Assembly: GCA_003599455.1 (NCBI GenBank)
Contig: QZKF01000106.1
Span: 1 to 54,908 of the forward strand
DNA from: Comamonadaceae bacterium
GTDB lineage: Bacteria; Pseudomonadota; Gammaproteobacteria; Burkholderiales; Burkholderiaceae_C
Length of the DNA stretch: 54,908 nt
Reading direction: 5' to 3'
Shown: positions 17,448 to 26,410 of the stretch, one piece after another
Position numbering within the stretch: position 1 is the stretch's first letter
Layout: every line of letters begins with the position of its first letter
Program-made: the position numbers and the translations under genes
Notes under the pieces: generated by a model
Told to the model about the DNA's origin: nothing
The model's database searches: none
The model's input: the letters and a program-made list of their open reading frames with translations, nothing else

Positions 17448-20400
17448 TCAAGGTGTGGGAAAACGGCGGTCCGGATCGTCTTCTCGCCGCTTGGCACGAC
17501 CATCCCAGGCCCATCGGGAGACGAATACAGCGTCCACGCCTTCGCGGCGCTGCAATTGGCAAATGGATACGCCGGGCAGCTCTGCGTAGCAGGCCCATTC
17601 GCGTTCACTGGTGATGACAAAATCCAGGTCGAATTCGCGAATCAGGCCCATGCAGTGGGCGCGGGCTGCGTCGTCGATGCCTGCAAATGCCTCGTCGAGC
17701 AACATCAACCGAGGTGCGTGCGGGCTGCCACCTCGCCCATAGAAACTGGAAATGGCGGCAAATAGGGGGACGGTTAGTCCGAGTGCGCGTTCCCCGCTGG
17801 ATGCCGGGCCGGAGAGCTTGCGCCATTGGCCATCCTGATGCCTTTGAACGCTGAACCTATGCCAACGGCGGTAGTCGAGCGCCCGGGCCAACTGCTCAAC
17901 CAGACTCCAGCCCGTGGTATCGGCATCTGCGCGTGCGCGTTCTGCAGCAATTTGCTGTTGGAGCATGGCACCCACCACGCGCCGATCGTCTGCTGACCAC
18001 ATGTCCGCACTTCTGTTGAGCAAGCGCTCGCGGGCGACATCGAGACCGGCAGGCGCTCCTTGTTCAGGCGTCAGTGGTAGCCATTGCAGACGGTAGCGAA
18101 CACCCGTGGAAGTGGGGCGTTTGCGGAGCTCTTCATTGATGGCTTCGACCTGCTTGTCTGCCGCGCGCATCAGTCGCTGAATCTCAGCAGCGATTTCAGC
18201 CTGCAAGTGATTTTCCAGAACCTCTCGCTCCTTGGCGGTAAGCAGTTCACTGCGTTGTGCGATCTCGTCAGCCAGTCGATGTGACAGGGCATCGGGTCGC
18301 TCAGGTCTGCTCTGATAAATGACGTGAACAGAGAACCCCCAGTCGTTGGGCTCCGACGTCGCCTGATGACCCAGTGAACTGAGTGATCGTTGCAGCTCAG
18401 TCAGATCTTCAGCGACCTGGCGCTGAACGCGATTCCATGCGGCCTCATCGTCTGCAATATGAGCGAGCGCCTGTTCTGCCCGACGTGCAAGATTCAGGGC
18501 AGGATCAATGGTCCAGGGGATGTTTCCATCCGGGAGCGGAAAGTCCGGTAGCGCGGACGCCAACAAGCTGCTCTCGGTAAAGCGTTGCAGGCGTTCGATG
18601 GCATGTGCACGGGTGGCGGTCCGCTCTGTCAGCAGGGCATCGGCGCTGTCCGCTTGACTCGCAGCCACTGCTCGTTTCTCACTTGCTGTTGATAGAACAG
18701 ACTGAGCGGTTTCCCACGCCCCATTGGATAGCGAGACCTCTAAAGAGGCCTCTTTCAGCTGCTGGCGCAGCGTGTCAACCTTCGCACCAATGGTGTTTTT
18801 CAGTACCTCATAGCGAGTGGAAGCCTTCGCTACGCGCTCGCTGGCAGTGAGGAGCGCCTCTTCCCGCTGTCCCAAGGCTTCGATGGCCTCTGTTTCGCGT
18901 CCCTGTTGCTCCTGATAGTCGGGCCAAGCATTGCACCATTCCCGCGCAGCTTGAGCCAGTTGCTGATGGGCTTCAGTGAATCGGTCCAAGGCGCTGCTGA
19001 TGAGCAACAAGTCTGGCAGTGCTGTGGGCAGCAGAAGGTCGGTGGCGTCGCGCTCCAGTGTCTCTCGCGCGGACTGAAGTTCTGCTTCAGCGGCTCGACA
19101 TTGGGCATCGACCGTGTCGAGCCGCTGACGAGCCTGAAGGACTTCCCGCCCGGCACCGGCCGCAGCCAGGATCGCCTCGCGCAGCAGATTGTCGGAAGGA
19201 GCCTCTCTCCATTCGCGTTCTGCATTCTGTCCGTCCAGTACCAAATCCTGAAGTCTTTGCAGGAGCTCGGCCAGCTTGGCTTCGATGTCACCCAATCGGT
19301 CGGCAATTTCGTTTAGGCGGCGCTGTCGCGCGCGCGCACGGGCCGTATGACCGATGTAGACGGCTTCCGCTTTGTGCCAGGCACCGGCAAGGGCGCCCAA
19401 GCGGTAGCCACCATGGTTGCTGACCCACGATTCGCTCTCATCCGGATCATCCGCTCCATACGCCACGGTAGTTAGCAAGGATGCAACCAGTGCCGATGTC
19501 ACCGTGCTGTCGTCCGGAACGACTGGGTGCAGCGCGCTCGCCAGGTTGTTTCCGTGAGCTCGGGGGCGTTGCACCCAAGAGCTGTCAAGAAGCCGGACCC
19601 CATCGGAATTGGTCAAAGTTCCATCGGGGGTCAGCCAGGCATCCAGCAGGCCTGTAGCTTCGAGTGCGGCTTCCAGTCCTGCGCGCTGCCCCGCGTCGAG
19701 ATGCGGCTGAAAGTCGACAAGTCGCCACAAAGGTTCCCCTGGACGTCCATCGCGAATCCCTGCGGCTCGCGCGACTGGCGCAGTGGGAACCGCATCATGG
19801 CCGGCAATAAGTCGGTCTTTTTCGTCACGGAGTGTGGCTTGCTCTGTCTGCAGCGTGTTCTGTTGGGTCGTCAGCTCCGAATGCCGACCGGCTTGGCGCA
19901 GGGCCGATTGTCGATAGGCCTCGGTCAGCGCCACCTGAATGGGGTTGGAGCCATCCGGACGCGCAATCCAGTCGATGAGTAGTTCCAGTGGTTCGACGGG
20001 GTCAAGGTGCAGGTGGTCGAGGTTCGAACAATGGGAGTCCCACGCCTCGATCAATTCGTTGCCTGCGATTTCGGCATTCAGGTCGGCCACGGCTCGTCGC
20101 TCTGCCGCGTCTTCCAGTTCAGCCTGGCGTTCACGTTGCGAGGTCAGCAGATTGTTCAGAGTCTGTTGCTTGCCGTTGACCGCCGCATGGCGCAACTCAA
20201 GATGGCGAACATTCTCGCGGCGTTTACTGGTGGCTTCGCGCAACAAGGTCGCAGCCGGCGCGATCTTTGCAATAGCCAGTTGAGAAAGCTCTTCTGGATC
20301 GAGGGTGGCAAGCAGGTTGTTCGAGAGCGTGGTTGCTGTGCCCGCAGTTTCAGCTGCTTCAGCGCATCGTGTACGTGCGGTGAGTAGCTCGTTCTTCGCA

Positions 20401-21617
20401 GCTGCAGAGCGCTGGTTTGAGCGACGACTGCGCTCCTCCTCGCGAGTCAGGTTCAGTCGGGCTTGATCGCGGAGTGTTTCTGCGGTGCCGGCTTCGGCGT
20501 GTCGCTCCTTGGCATCGGTTTCCGCCTGACTCAGGCGGTTGGCATCCTGATTGGCGGGGTCGCTTTGAAGCGTTTCCAAACGCACCCGGGCTGCTGCCAG
20601 AACCTGTTTGGTTTCGGCATGATCGGTCTTGGCCTGATCTTCTTCGCCCTGGGCACTCTGCAATGCCACATGCGCCTTGTTGCGTCCCTCACTGGCGTTG
20701 TCAAACCCCGTCTGGGCCTGTCGTAGTTCTCGTGTTTGGCGTCGCGTCAGCGTGCCTGCATAAGTGCGGTAACGCTGCTCGAAATGTTTGATGGCCCGCT
20801 CCAGCAAACGAATCTCTTCCAACTGGATTCGATCTTCCTCCAGCTGGTTGAGGGCCTCCGCTACATCGCTCAGCAGTTCGGTCGGCATGGGCGGTAGCGC
20901 TTCGGTCAACGCATGCGACAGGCCCGCTTCATCCGGCTTCTTCGACAACTGGGGCTGGCGGAGCTGGATCAAGGTGTCCATCAGCGCTTCATAGCGCTTG
21001 GTCCCGAGCCGGAACAGCCGCTCGTCGACCGCACGGCGATAGCTGTGGGCGTTCTCGAAAATCTTGCCTCGACCTTGACCTTCAACGGCGTCGCGCAATC
21101 GCTCCCGGGTGAGAACCATCCGCTGCTCGTTGGTGAGCCATATATCCTGGCCAATGCGGGGATCGGTGCCATTTGCCCCACCTTCAAGAATGAAAAACCA
21201 ACTGTCTACCTGTGTCTTTCCCACTGCAGCCGACAGGCCGGCGCCCAGCGTGAGGTAGTGCGTTGCCCCATCTGCGGTTCGGCGACCAAATTCGATCCAG
21301 GTGTAGCCGATCCGGCGCTGATAGGCGCTCATCAGCAGGTTCCAGGCCATTTTTTTACCGTTGTCACCATCAGGTTCAATGCGCGATGGTCGCAGTTGCG
21401 CGTCGAACAGAAAGGGCAAGGTCAGCGAAAGCACCTTGGATTTTCCTGTTCCGTTGTTGCCGCGCAGGAGCAGATGGCCATCCCTGAACCAGAACTCCTC
21501 GCTGTCATAGTGAAAGAGTTCGACCAGCCCCAGCCTCAGCGGCTGCCAACGCTCCAGCTGGGGCTCAGGGAGCGCCGGGCGATGCGGTGGTGGTGGGGAG
21601 AAGAGGGCGTCGGTCAT
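17448..21617 (-). CDS. jetC: Wadjet type II JetC, SMC-like ATPase (TIGR02680-like)
   Basis: 1,389 residues. Walker A is at 53-60 (GNNGTGKS). Long coiled coils occupy the middle. Near the C-terminus are an SSGERALGL signature-like motif and Walker B in PRLMLLDEAFAGIDD. The N-terminal context (RWQPLRLGLVELFHYDSEEF, KKMAWNLLMSAY) is that of the TIGR02680 family. This is the MukB-like motor of the Wadjet complex, which extrudes DNA loops and triggers cleavage of small plasmids. The ATG overlaps the jetB stop by 4 nt. Confidence 0.92.
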   Translation of the reverse strand: MTDALFSPPPPHRPALPEPQLERWQPLRLGLVELFHYDSEEFWFRDGHLLLRGNNGTGKSKVLSLTLPFLFDAQLRPSRIEPDGDNGKKMAWNLLMSAYQRRIGYTWIEFGRRTADGATHYLTLGAGLSAAVGKTQVDSWFFILEGGANGTDPRIGQDIWLTNEQRMVLTRERLRDAVEGQGRGKIFENAHSYRRAVDERLFRLGTKRYEALMDTLIQLRQPQLSKKPDEAGLSHALTEALPPMPTELLSDVAEALNQLEEDRIQLEEIRLLERAIKHFEQRYRTYAGTLTRRQTRELRQAQTGFDNASEGRNKAHVALQSAQGEEDQAKTDHAETKQVLAAARVRLETLQSDPANQDANRLSQAETDAKERHAEAGTAETLRDQARLNLTREEERSRRSNQRSAAAKNELLTARTRCAEAAETAGTATTLSNNLLATLDPEELSQLAIAKIAPAATLLREATSKRRENVRHLELRHAAVNGKQQTLNNLLTSQRERQAELEDAAERRAVADLNAEIAGNELIEAWDSHCSNLDHLHLDPVEPLELLIDWIARPDGSNPIQVALTEAYRQSALRQAGRHSELTTQQNTLQTEQATLRDEKDRLIAGHDAVPTAPVARAAGIRDGRPGEPLWRLVDFQPHLDAGQRAGLEAALEATGLLDAWLTPDGTLTNSDGVRLLDSSWVQRPRAHGNNLASALHPVVPDDSTVTSALVASLLTTVAYGADDPDESESWVSNHGGYRLGALAGAWHKAEAVYIGHTARARARQRRLNEIADRLGDIEAKLAELLQRLQDLVLDGQNAEREWREAPSDNLLREAILAAAGAGREVLQARQRLDTVDAQCRAAEAELQSARETLERDATDLLLPTALPDLLLISSALDRFTEAHQQLAQAAREWCNAWPDYQEQQGRETEAIEALGQREEALLTASERVAKASTRYEVLKNTIGAKVDTLRQQLKEASLEVSLSNGAWETAQSVLSTASEKRAVAASQADSADALLTERTATRAHAIERLQRFTESSLLASALPDFPLPDGNIPWTIDPALNLARRAEQALAHIADDEAAWNRVQRQVAEDLTELQRSLSSLGHQATSEPNDWGFSVHVIYQSRPERPDALSHRLADEIAQRSELLTAKEREVLENHLQAEIAAEIQRLMRAADKQVEAINEELRKRPTSTGVRYRLQWLPLTPEQGAPAGLDVARERLLNRSADMWSADDRRVVGAMLQQQIAAERARADADTTGWSLVEQLARALDYRRWHRFSVQRHQDGQWRKLSGPASSGERALGLTVPLFAAISSFYGRGGSPHAPRLMLLDEAFAGIDDAARAHCMGLIREFDLDFVITSEREWACYAELPGVSICQLQRREGVDAVFVSRWAWDGRAKRREDDPDRRFPTP

Positions 21618-22885
21618 TCGTCAAACAGCGTATCTGCAAGGCCATGGCGGGATGCCGGAGGGCGCACTTGGGTTTCTCCGAGCGAAAATCGCGCGATGGC
21701 GGGGAGGGGGTGGATCCAGCCTTCCTGGCGATGGACGAGCTGGAGCTTGTAGAGCCTGTCCAGCGCGATGTCGGCCAGCTCCTGTTCCGCGCCGGGCTCA
21801 CGCGCCGACTTGCGCCAGTAGCGGCCATATTGCTCTACGGCGCCGCGCAGAAATGCTGCGATCGCCTTGTCCGTGGTCGCGGCAGATCTGGAGTCGTGAC
21901 GCAGGCGTTGAGCAAGGTATTCGGCAACCAGCAGCGTGGCATGGGCTTCGGTTCCTTCTGCAGGCATGGAGACATCCGTCAGCTGGCCTGATTCGTCGGT
22001 AAGTGCCAGTCCTTCGGCTCGCTGCTCAGCCGTCAGGGCAGTTGCTTCGCAAAGGCGGCTTGCCATAGCGCCTCGCTGGTTGACGAAATACGCTTGTGCA
22101 TCCGGATCCAGTGACGCGGTGTAGATCACGGGGTCGTCCAACAGGCGACGAGCAAGGTGGTGGCGCAAGGCATCGCGGTGCCCCTGCTCACTTTCGACCT
22201 GGTGTTCGACGACCAGGGATCGCAATCTGTCCTCGAACTGAATAGGCGCATCCTCGGCGCGCCACGTCGAGGGGCCACGCACGGCGGCGAGCATGCCGGC
22301 CAGCATGCGCCTCTGCACGTCGTAGAGAGCATCGTGCTGGGTTCCGTTGCCATCGTGGATGAAGCTTTCTTCCTCACCAGCAACGCGTTGGAGAACCCCT
22401 TGCTCAAGCAAAGTCTTGCAGACAGCGACCAGGTCACGTCGTTCTGTAGAAGTGCGCAGCGTGAACTCGAATCCTCGTGAGGCCAGCGTGGGTTCCGATG
22501 CCCACTGGATCACGCGTTCGCCGAGCAACTGAAGCGTGATTTGCGGGTCAGCGCGTTCCAGTACAGCGCATGCCAAGCAGAGCAGCACATAGCGACGCTT
22601 GTCGTACGCGGGAATCCCACGGGTGTCGTCGCTGAGATTGGCGGGGCGCTTGAACAGTCGTGCGCCTTCGCGCTCCACATGCAAAGGCCACCCCGTTTCC
22701 CTGGCGAACCAATCTCGCAACCTCTCAGACTGGCGCCGCACTGCAGGAAAATCTTCGTGTCCCGCTGCCATCAAGGGATGCATCAACAATGCCCGCAAGC
22801 CTCTGCAGAATTCATCCTGTTGTTGCGCCTTTTGGAGATCGCCAATGCGCTGGCTGTCTGGACGTGGTGCAGCACGAGTGTTCAC
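21614..22885 (-). CDS. jetB: Wadjet type II JetB (TIGR02678-like), kite-type winged-helix subunit
   Basis: 423 residues from a GTG that has AGGAG 5 nt upstream and overlaps the jetA stop (GTGA). The N-terminal text (LRALLMHPLMAAGHEDFPAVRR, RDWFARETGWPLHV, ARLFKRPA, YDKRRYVLLCLACAVLE) is that of the TIGR02678 family. It is expected to bind the JetC heads as a MukE-like dimer and connect to JetA. Function is by family; no catalytic motif is expected. Confidence 0.88.
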   Translation of the reverse strand: MNTRAAPRPDSQRIGDLQKAQQQDEFCRGLRALLMHPLMAAGHEDFPAVRRQSERLRDWFARETGWPLHVEREGARLFKRPANLSDDTRGIPAYDKRRYVLLCLACAVLERADPQITLQLLGERVIQWASEPTLASRGFEFTLRTSTERRDLVAVCKTLLEQGVLQRVAGEEESFIHDGNGTQHDALYDVQRRMLAGMLAAVRGPSTWRAEDAPIQFEDRLRSLVVEHQVESEQGHRDALRHHLARRLLDDPVIYTASLDPDAQAYFVNQRGAMASRLCEATALTAEQRAEGLALTDESGQLTDVSMPAEGTEAHATLLVAEYLAQRLRHDSRSAATTDKAIAAFLRGAVEQYGRYWRKSAREPGAEQELADIALDRLYKLQLVHRQEGWIHPLPAIARFSLGETQVRPPASRHGLADTLFDE

Positions 22886-24414
22886 ATCGACTCCTGGGTC
22901 AAGGAGATCGTGAGCAGGTGATCGCGACCCGTGAAGACGCCGCTGGATGTGGTGATGCGGGCTTGGCTGTCCGCCTCCAGCGGTTCCATCCGGATGTGCA
23001 ACAGTCCATCGCCCGTTTGACGCTCCACGACCTGATCCGGTTGCGCCTGCTCCGCCAGAGCTTCACCCAGTAGGCTGAGGAACAAGCCAAACGCGTGCGT
23101 GTCCAAATCGCCCAGTTGAGAGAGCTTCACCGAGCGGCCGGTGGCCAGGCGCTGTCGCGCGGCTTCTACTTGACGCGATTCTTCCGAGAGCTGTTGTGCC
23201 ATCAAAGCCCGTTCGGCGCTGCGATCGCGCACCCGGGCCAGTGGACCGCGGGGTGCAGCTTCTCCATACTCACGCAGTCGGGGGCTGATCTGCAAAGGCG
23301 GAGCATCCATCCAAGACGTGCTCGCAGGCAGATCGTCTTCTGGCTGCGGGTTGAGCGAAAAGTGTCGGGCCGGATGGAGTGCGAAAGCCGCACGCGCGAG
23401 GCGGTGCGCTTCGCTCTCAGTTTCGCAGGCCGCAAACCATTGGGCGAGCATGCGAAAGTCTGCGGAACGGTCACTGCGCCCGCTGCGCCGTTCGTTCATC
23501 GCAGCGATGGCTCCCAGCAACTGAGGGATGGCAGCCCGTGCTCGGGCACGAAGCAGTTCTGCCTGTGGCGGTTCCGTGCCTGTTGAAAGGAACCAGCCTT
23601 GAAGTCCTTTCCACCGCTCTCGCCAGCCTTGCCAGCGACGCATCTTTTCGTCTATCTGGTCTTGTGCATCGCCAGGCGCTGCATCTTTGGCCTCCCGCTC
23701 GGCAATCTGCAGAAAGATGTGGTCGATGCGAGAAGAGAGGTGGTGAATGAGCTGAGCGATGGCCTCCGAACGGCGGACCAGATCACCCATGAAACGTTCG
23801 AGATAGTCGATCAGGCGTCGCTTGTAGGTGATGACAGCGTTCGCATCGGCCTGTTGCAGCTCCAGGCTGCGAGCAACACCCGCCATGAAGGCCTGTGCAT
23901 TTTCTGCCAAGTCCTCAAATACGCGGACGAGGTCACGCAATACCTCATGCATCTTGGCAACGTCTGGTCCATCGGGTGAAGTGGTGTCGTCAACCAGCTG
24001 CCGCAATGCTTGGAGGCGGCTGGTGATGTCCTCCAGGGCAACGGTCTGCAGTTCGGCGCGGCGGTACAAGGTCTGGAAAAAGACCGTCAAGCTCGCTTCC
24101 ACTGCTTCGCCTCCATGGGAGAGGCGATAGAGAAATCGAGCACGGTAGAAGTCGTTCAGCGACGACACGCGCGCGGTGTCGGGCTGAGATTCGAGGTTGC
24201 CCCATTCTGCCAGTTGAACCAAGGCACTGCTGACTTCTTCGAGGCGTGGCGGAGCATCGGGCCAGTTCGCTTCCGCCAGCACCTCGTCCGGTCGTAGCTG
24301 AAGACGGTACTGCCGCTTGGCCGCAGCGAAAACGTCCATGACGCAGCGGTAGAGCGCGAATTTTTCTGCGCTCAAGTGCCGAAACAGTTCTGCTGCCGTG
24401 TTTGTTGTCAGCAC
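22882..24414 (-). CDS. jetA: Wadjet type II JetA (TIGR02677/DUF2397-like), kleisin-type subunit
   Basis: 510 residues from GTG 24414. The N-terminus (AELFRHLSAEKFALYRCVMDVF, LRPDEVLAE, LAEWGNLESQPDTARVSSLNDFYRARFLY) matches the TIGR02677 family. It would act as the MukF-like kleisin bridging JetC and JetB. The frame can be extended to a TTG at 24477, but that TTG lies inside a good -35 box, so it should precede the transcript start. GGAGG lies 10 nt before the chosen GTG. It is the first gene of jetABCD. Confidence 0.88.
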   Translation of the reverse strand: MLTTNTAAELFRHLSAEKFALYRCVMDVFAAAKRQYRLQLRPDEVLAEANWPDAPPRLEEVSSALVQLAEWGNLESQPDTARVSSLNDFYRARFLYRLSHGGEAVEASLTVFFQTLYRRAELQTVALEDITSRLQALRQLVDDTTSPDGPDVAKMHEVLRDLVRVFEDLAENAQAFMAGVARSLELQQADANAVITYKRRLIDYLERFMGDLVRRSEAIAQLIHHLSSRIDHIFLQIAEREAKDAAPGDAQDQIDEKMRRWQGWRERWKGLQGWFLSTGTEPPQAELLRARARAAIPQLLGAIAAMNERRSGRSDRSADFRMLAQWFAACETESEAHRLARAAFALHPARHFSLNPQPEDDLPASTSWMDAPPLQISPRLREYGEAAPRGPLARVRDRSAERALMAQQLSEESRQVEAARQRLATGRSVKLSQLGDLDTHAFGLFLSLLGEALAEQAQPDQVVERQTGDGLLHIRMEPLEADSQARITTSSGVFTGRDHLLTISLTQESM

Positions 24415-24450
24415 TGGTAGTGCTCCTCCTTCGTTCTCCTTGTCACCCAA

Positions 24451-24477
24451 ATAGTAACCGGAGTAACGGGATGTCAA
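24451..24477 (-). promoter_or_regulatory. jetABCD promoter
   Basis: On the minus strand a perfect -35 TTGACA (24472-24477) is followed after 15 nt by TACTAT (24451-24456). A direct repeat GTTACT-N3-GTTACT lies between and over the -10 box and could bind a regulator. The 15-nt spacer is short of the usual 17, which may weaken basal activity. Confidence 0.55.
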
Positions 24478-24528
24478 CTCGGAGCGGTTGGGTGCCAGTT
24501 CAGACCAAACGGACTGTTCGTCAACGCC

Positions 24529-25539
24529 TTATGCCGCGTTTGCTTTTTCTTGTATGGCTCGACATTGATGAAGGAGCGTGTCGAAGGATTCGACCTCATC
24601 GAGGAAAAGACCGTCGTCGACCATGTGCTGGTAGTCGGCAGCCAGGGCGGTCAAGGCGCCTTTGTCGGGTACTAGGCGAAGACCTCCTTTGACCGCCGCG
24701 TGGTAGTCGATCGGTTCGCCATCCGGGCTCCTCTCCGCAAAGAAGATGCCCTTGTGATCGGCCACTGCCTTCGCCAGCGCCGTGTCCGCGATCGCCGAGT
24801 CAGCGAAGCCGGCGGCATCCAAGCGGCTCACATCGTGCCAGTGGCGTGCAAACCGGTCACCGCCCCGAAAGACGCCTTGCGCGCAGAAGACGTGAATGGC
24901 GGTAGCTTTTTCCCAGAAGGTCCGCTCAGCACGCATCACCTGTGGCGTCGCCTCGGGAAACTCGACGCCCCGCAGGTGTGCGGCTGCATCGCAGTGAACG
25001 GAGCGCAGTTCGCTAGGCTCGCCGGTGGATCGCGCGCCAATTTCGAGCATGACTGCCGACGGGACGTAACCCGTTCCCGATGCTAAGGGCGTGTAGTCGA
25101 TGAACACCTTCTCGCCTTCGGCCCGGACCGTGGCGGGCAGGCCATGCTGCCCAAGATCTTGCAGGAGCCGCGGAACGACATCAGTGGCCACCCAGTCAGC
25201 CAAGCGGGCGCGGATCTCCTTACTCCATTTCTTTTCCTGACTCTTGCTGGCCGGAAGCGGTGTACCTGCATCGCCGATCAGATCGCCGGCGATGGCGCGG
25301 ATGTCGTAGGTGAGGTCCACGTCCTCGGAGAAGCGCTGAATGACGCCATAGGCCTTCGAGAGGGATGTGCCACCCTTGAAAACGAGATGCGGCGCATAGG
25401 GCGCGGTGAAGAGGTGCCGAAGGGACCACACCACCCAAACGTCTTTTTCCAGCAGGTGAGGAGGGCGGCCGGAAGCGTCGGCGGCCTGGACAAGCGCCTC
25501 CATACGCTCATCTGCAGAGAGTTCGAAGAACTCAGCCAT
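24529..25539 (-). CDS. abiEii: AbiEii nucleotidyltransferase toxin
   Basis: 336 residues. The nucleotidyltransferase core motif reads FKGGTSLSKAYGVIQRFSEDVDLTYD, with the G-S and D-x-D residues intact. The AbiEii feature EKATAIHVFCAQ is also present. AbiEii toxins modify RNA targets with nucleotides and stop growth during phage infection; this is known for the family and inferred here. The ATG overlaps the end of the antitoxin gene by 8 nt, so the two are one operon. The stop lies about 115 bp upstream of the jetA start, on the same strand, so jetABCD has its own promoter. Confidence 0.88.
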   Translation of the reverse strand: MAEFFELSADERMEALVQAADASGRPPHLLEKDVWVVWSLRHLFTAPYAPHLVFKGGTSLSKAYGVIQRFSEDVDLTYDIRAIAGDLIGDAGTPLPASKSQEKKWSKEIRARLADWVATDVVPRLLQDLGQHGLPATVRAEGEKVFIDYTPLASGTGYVPSAVMLEIGARSTGEPSELRSVHCDAAAHLRGVEFPEATPQVMRAERTFWEKATAIHVFCAQGVFRGGDRFARHWHDVSRLDAAGFADSAIADTALAKAVADHKGIFFAERSPDGEPIDYHAAVKGGLRLVPDKGALTALAADYQHMVDDGLFLDEVESFDTLLHQCRAIQEKANAA

Positions 25540-26128
25540 GCGGTACCAGCGCGCTCACTTCCTGCGCCATCCAAGTCGGCAGGCGCGCACGCGCCGACGC
25601 CACTTCCTTCATCTCGGCCGGCGGCAGTTTGGCGCGCAGCGCCCGCAGCGCGGCACCGGCCTTTTCGGGCCCCAACCATGCCAGCGCTCGCACCACATCG
25701 CCGGCAGCGCGGCCAGGAAAGATCAGCTGCCACACCGGCGCATGCCGCAACTCAACGGTCTGGGCGCCCAGTTTCAAGCGGCGGCTGGGGCCGGACGTCA
25801 GATAGACGGACCGCATCGGTACCTGAGTCGTGAGCCCGAGCGCGTTGGCGGCGGACGCGCCATGCGACACGATGGTTTCCCCACGCTGACTGGCCAACCC
25901 CTCGACCATCTTGGCGGTCGAAGGCGCACGGGAACCGAAGCGGCTCTCGACCGGCAGGACATAGATGCCGCGGCCCGCGCGCAGCAGGGCGCCGCGCTGC
26001 ACGAGCCGAGACAGAACCTGGTCTACAGCGGCCCGGTTTCCCAAGTGCAGCAGCTCTTTCGCGACCAAGGGCGTGCCTTCCGGCAACTCGGCGGCGTGCT
26101 TCAGAACTTGTTTGGCGAGGGTCTGCAT
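25532..26128 (-). CDS. abiEi: AbiEi-like antitoxin / transcriptional repressor
   Basis: 198 residues. The N-terminal winged helix (GNRAAVDQVLSRLVQRGALLRAGRGIYVLP) and C-terminal domain (ETIVSHGASAANALGLTTQVP, VYLTSGPSRRLKLGAQTVELRHAP) fit the AbiEi/DUF6088 group. Such proteins neutralise the AbiEii toxin by a type IV mechanism, without stable protein contact, and repress the operon by binding inverted repeats near the promoter. It precedes and overlaps the toxin gene, the standard order. Confidence 0.85.
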   Translation of the reverse strand: MQTLAKQVLKHAAELPEGTPLVAKELLHLGNRAAVDQVLSRLVQRGALLRAGRGIYVLPVESRFGSRAPSTAKMVEGLASQRGETIVSHGASAANALGLTTQVPMRSVYLTSGPSRRLKLGAQTVELRHAPVWQLIFPGRAAGDVVRALAWLGPEKAGAALRALRAKLPPAEMKEVASARARLPTWMAQEVSALVPHG

Positions 26129-26152
26129 GACGGTAACTCTTGGAGTGGTAGA

Positions 26153-26181
26153 AGTATGACGTAGTTTCTGACAGTTTTCAA
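26153..26181 (-). promoter_or_regulatory. abiE promoter
   Basis: On the minus strand TTGAAA (26176-26181) and CATACT (26153-26158) are separated by 17 nt, about 25-50 bp before the abiEi ATG. Confidence 0.45.
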
Positions 26182-26316
26182 CCCATAGTAGATCGTGGTG
26201 CTATCAGAGACGCCGCTTTTTGGTCACGCCTCTCTCCACGCAGGCGCTCAGAAGAATCGTCCAAATTGCTGGCATTACATCCAGTACACTTCGCAAAGAA
26301 CACTAGATGTGGTGTG

Positions 26317-26373
26317 TTGACCCTACTTGACACCCCAGATATAGTGCTGTTAGCACTCTTGGTGGCTGAGTGC
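26317..26373 (+). promoter_or_regulatory. Promoter with nested operator-like repeats for the ubiquitin-like operon
   Basis: TTGACC (26317-26322) and TATAGT (26340-26345) are separated by exactly 17 nt. A perfect inverted repeat AGTGCT-gtt-AGCACT (26343-26357) begins within the -10 box and covers the start point. Its right arm also pairs with a second repeat: GCACTC (26353-26358) and GAGTGC (26368-26373). This is the layout of a repressed promoter. Confidence 0.6.
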
Positions 26374-26410
26374 CAAAACTTCGTTTGCCACTGTGGTGAA
26401 AGGGCAGGCC

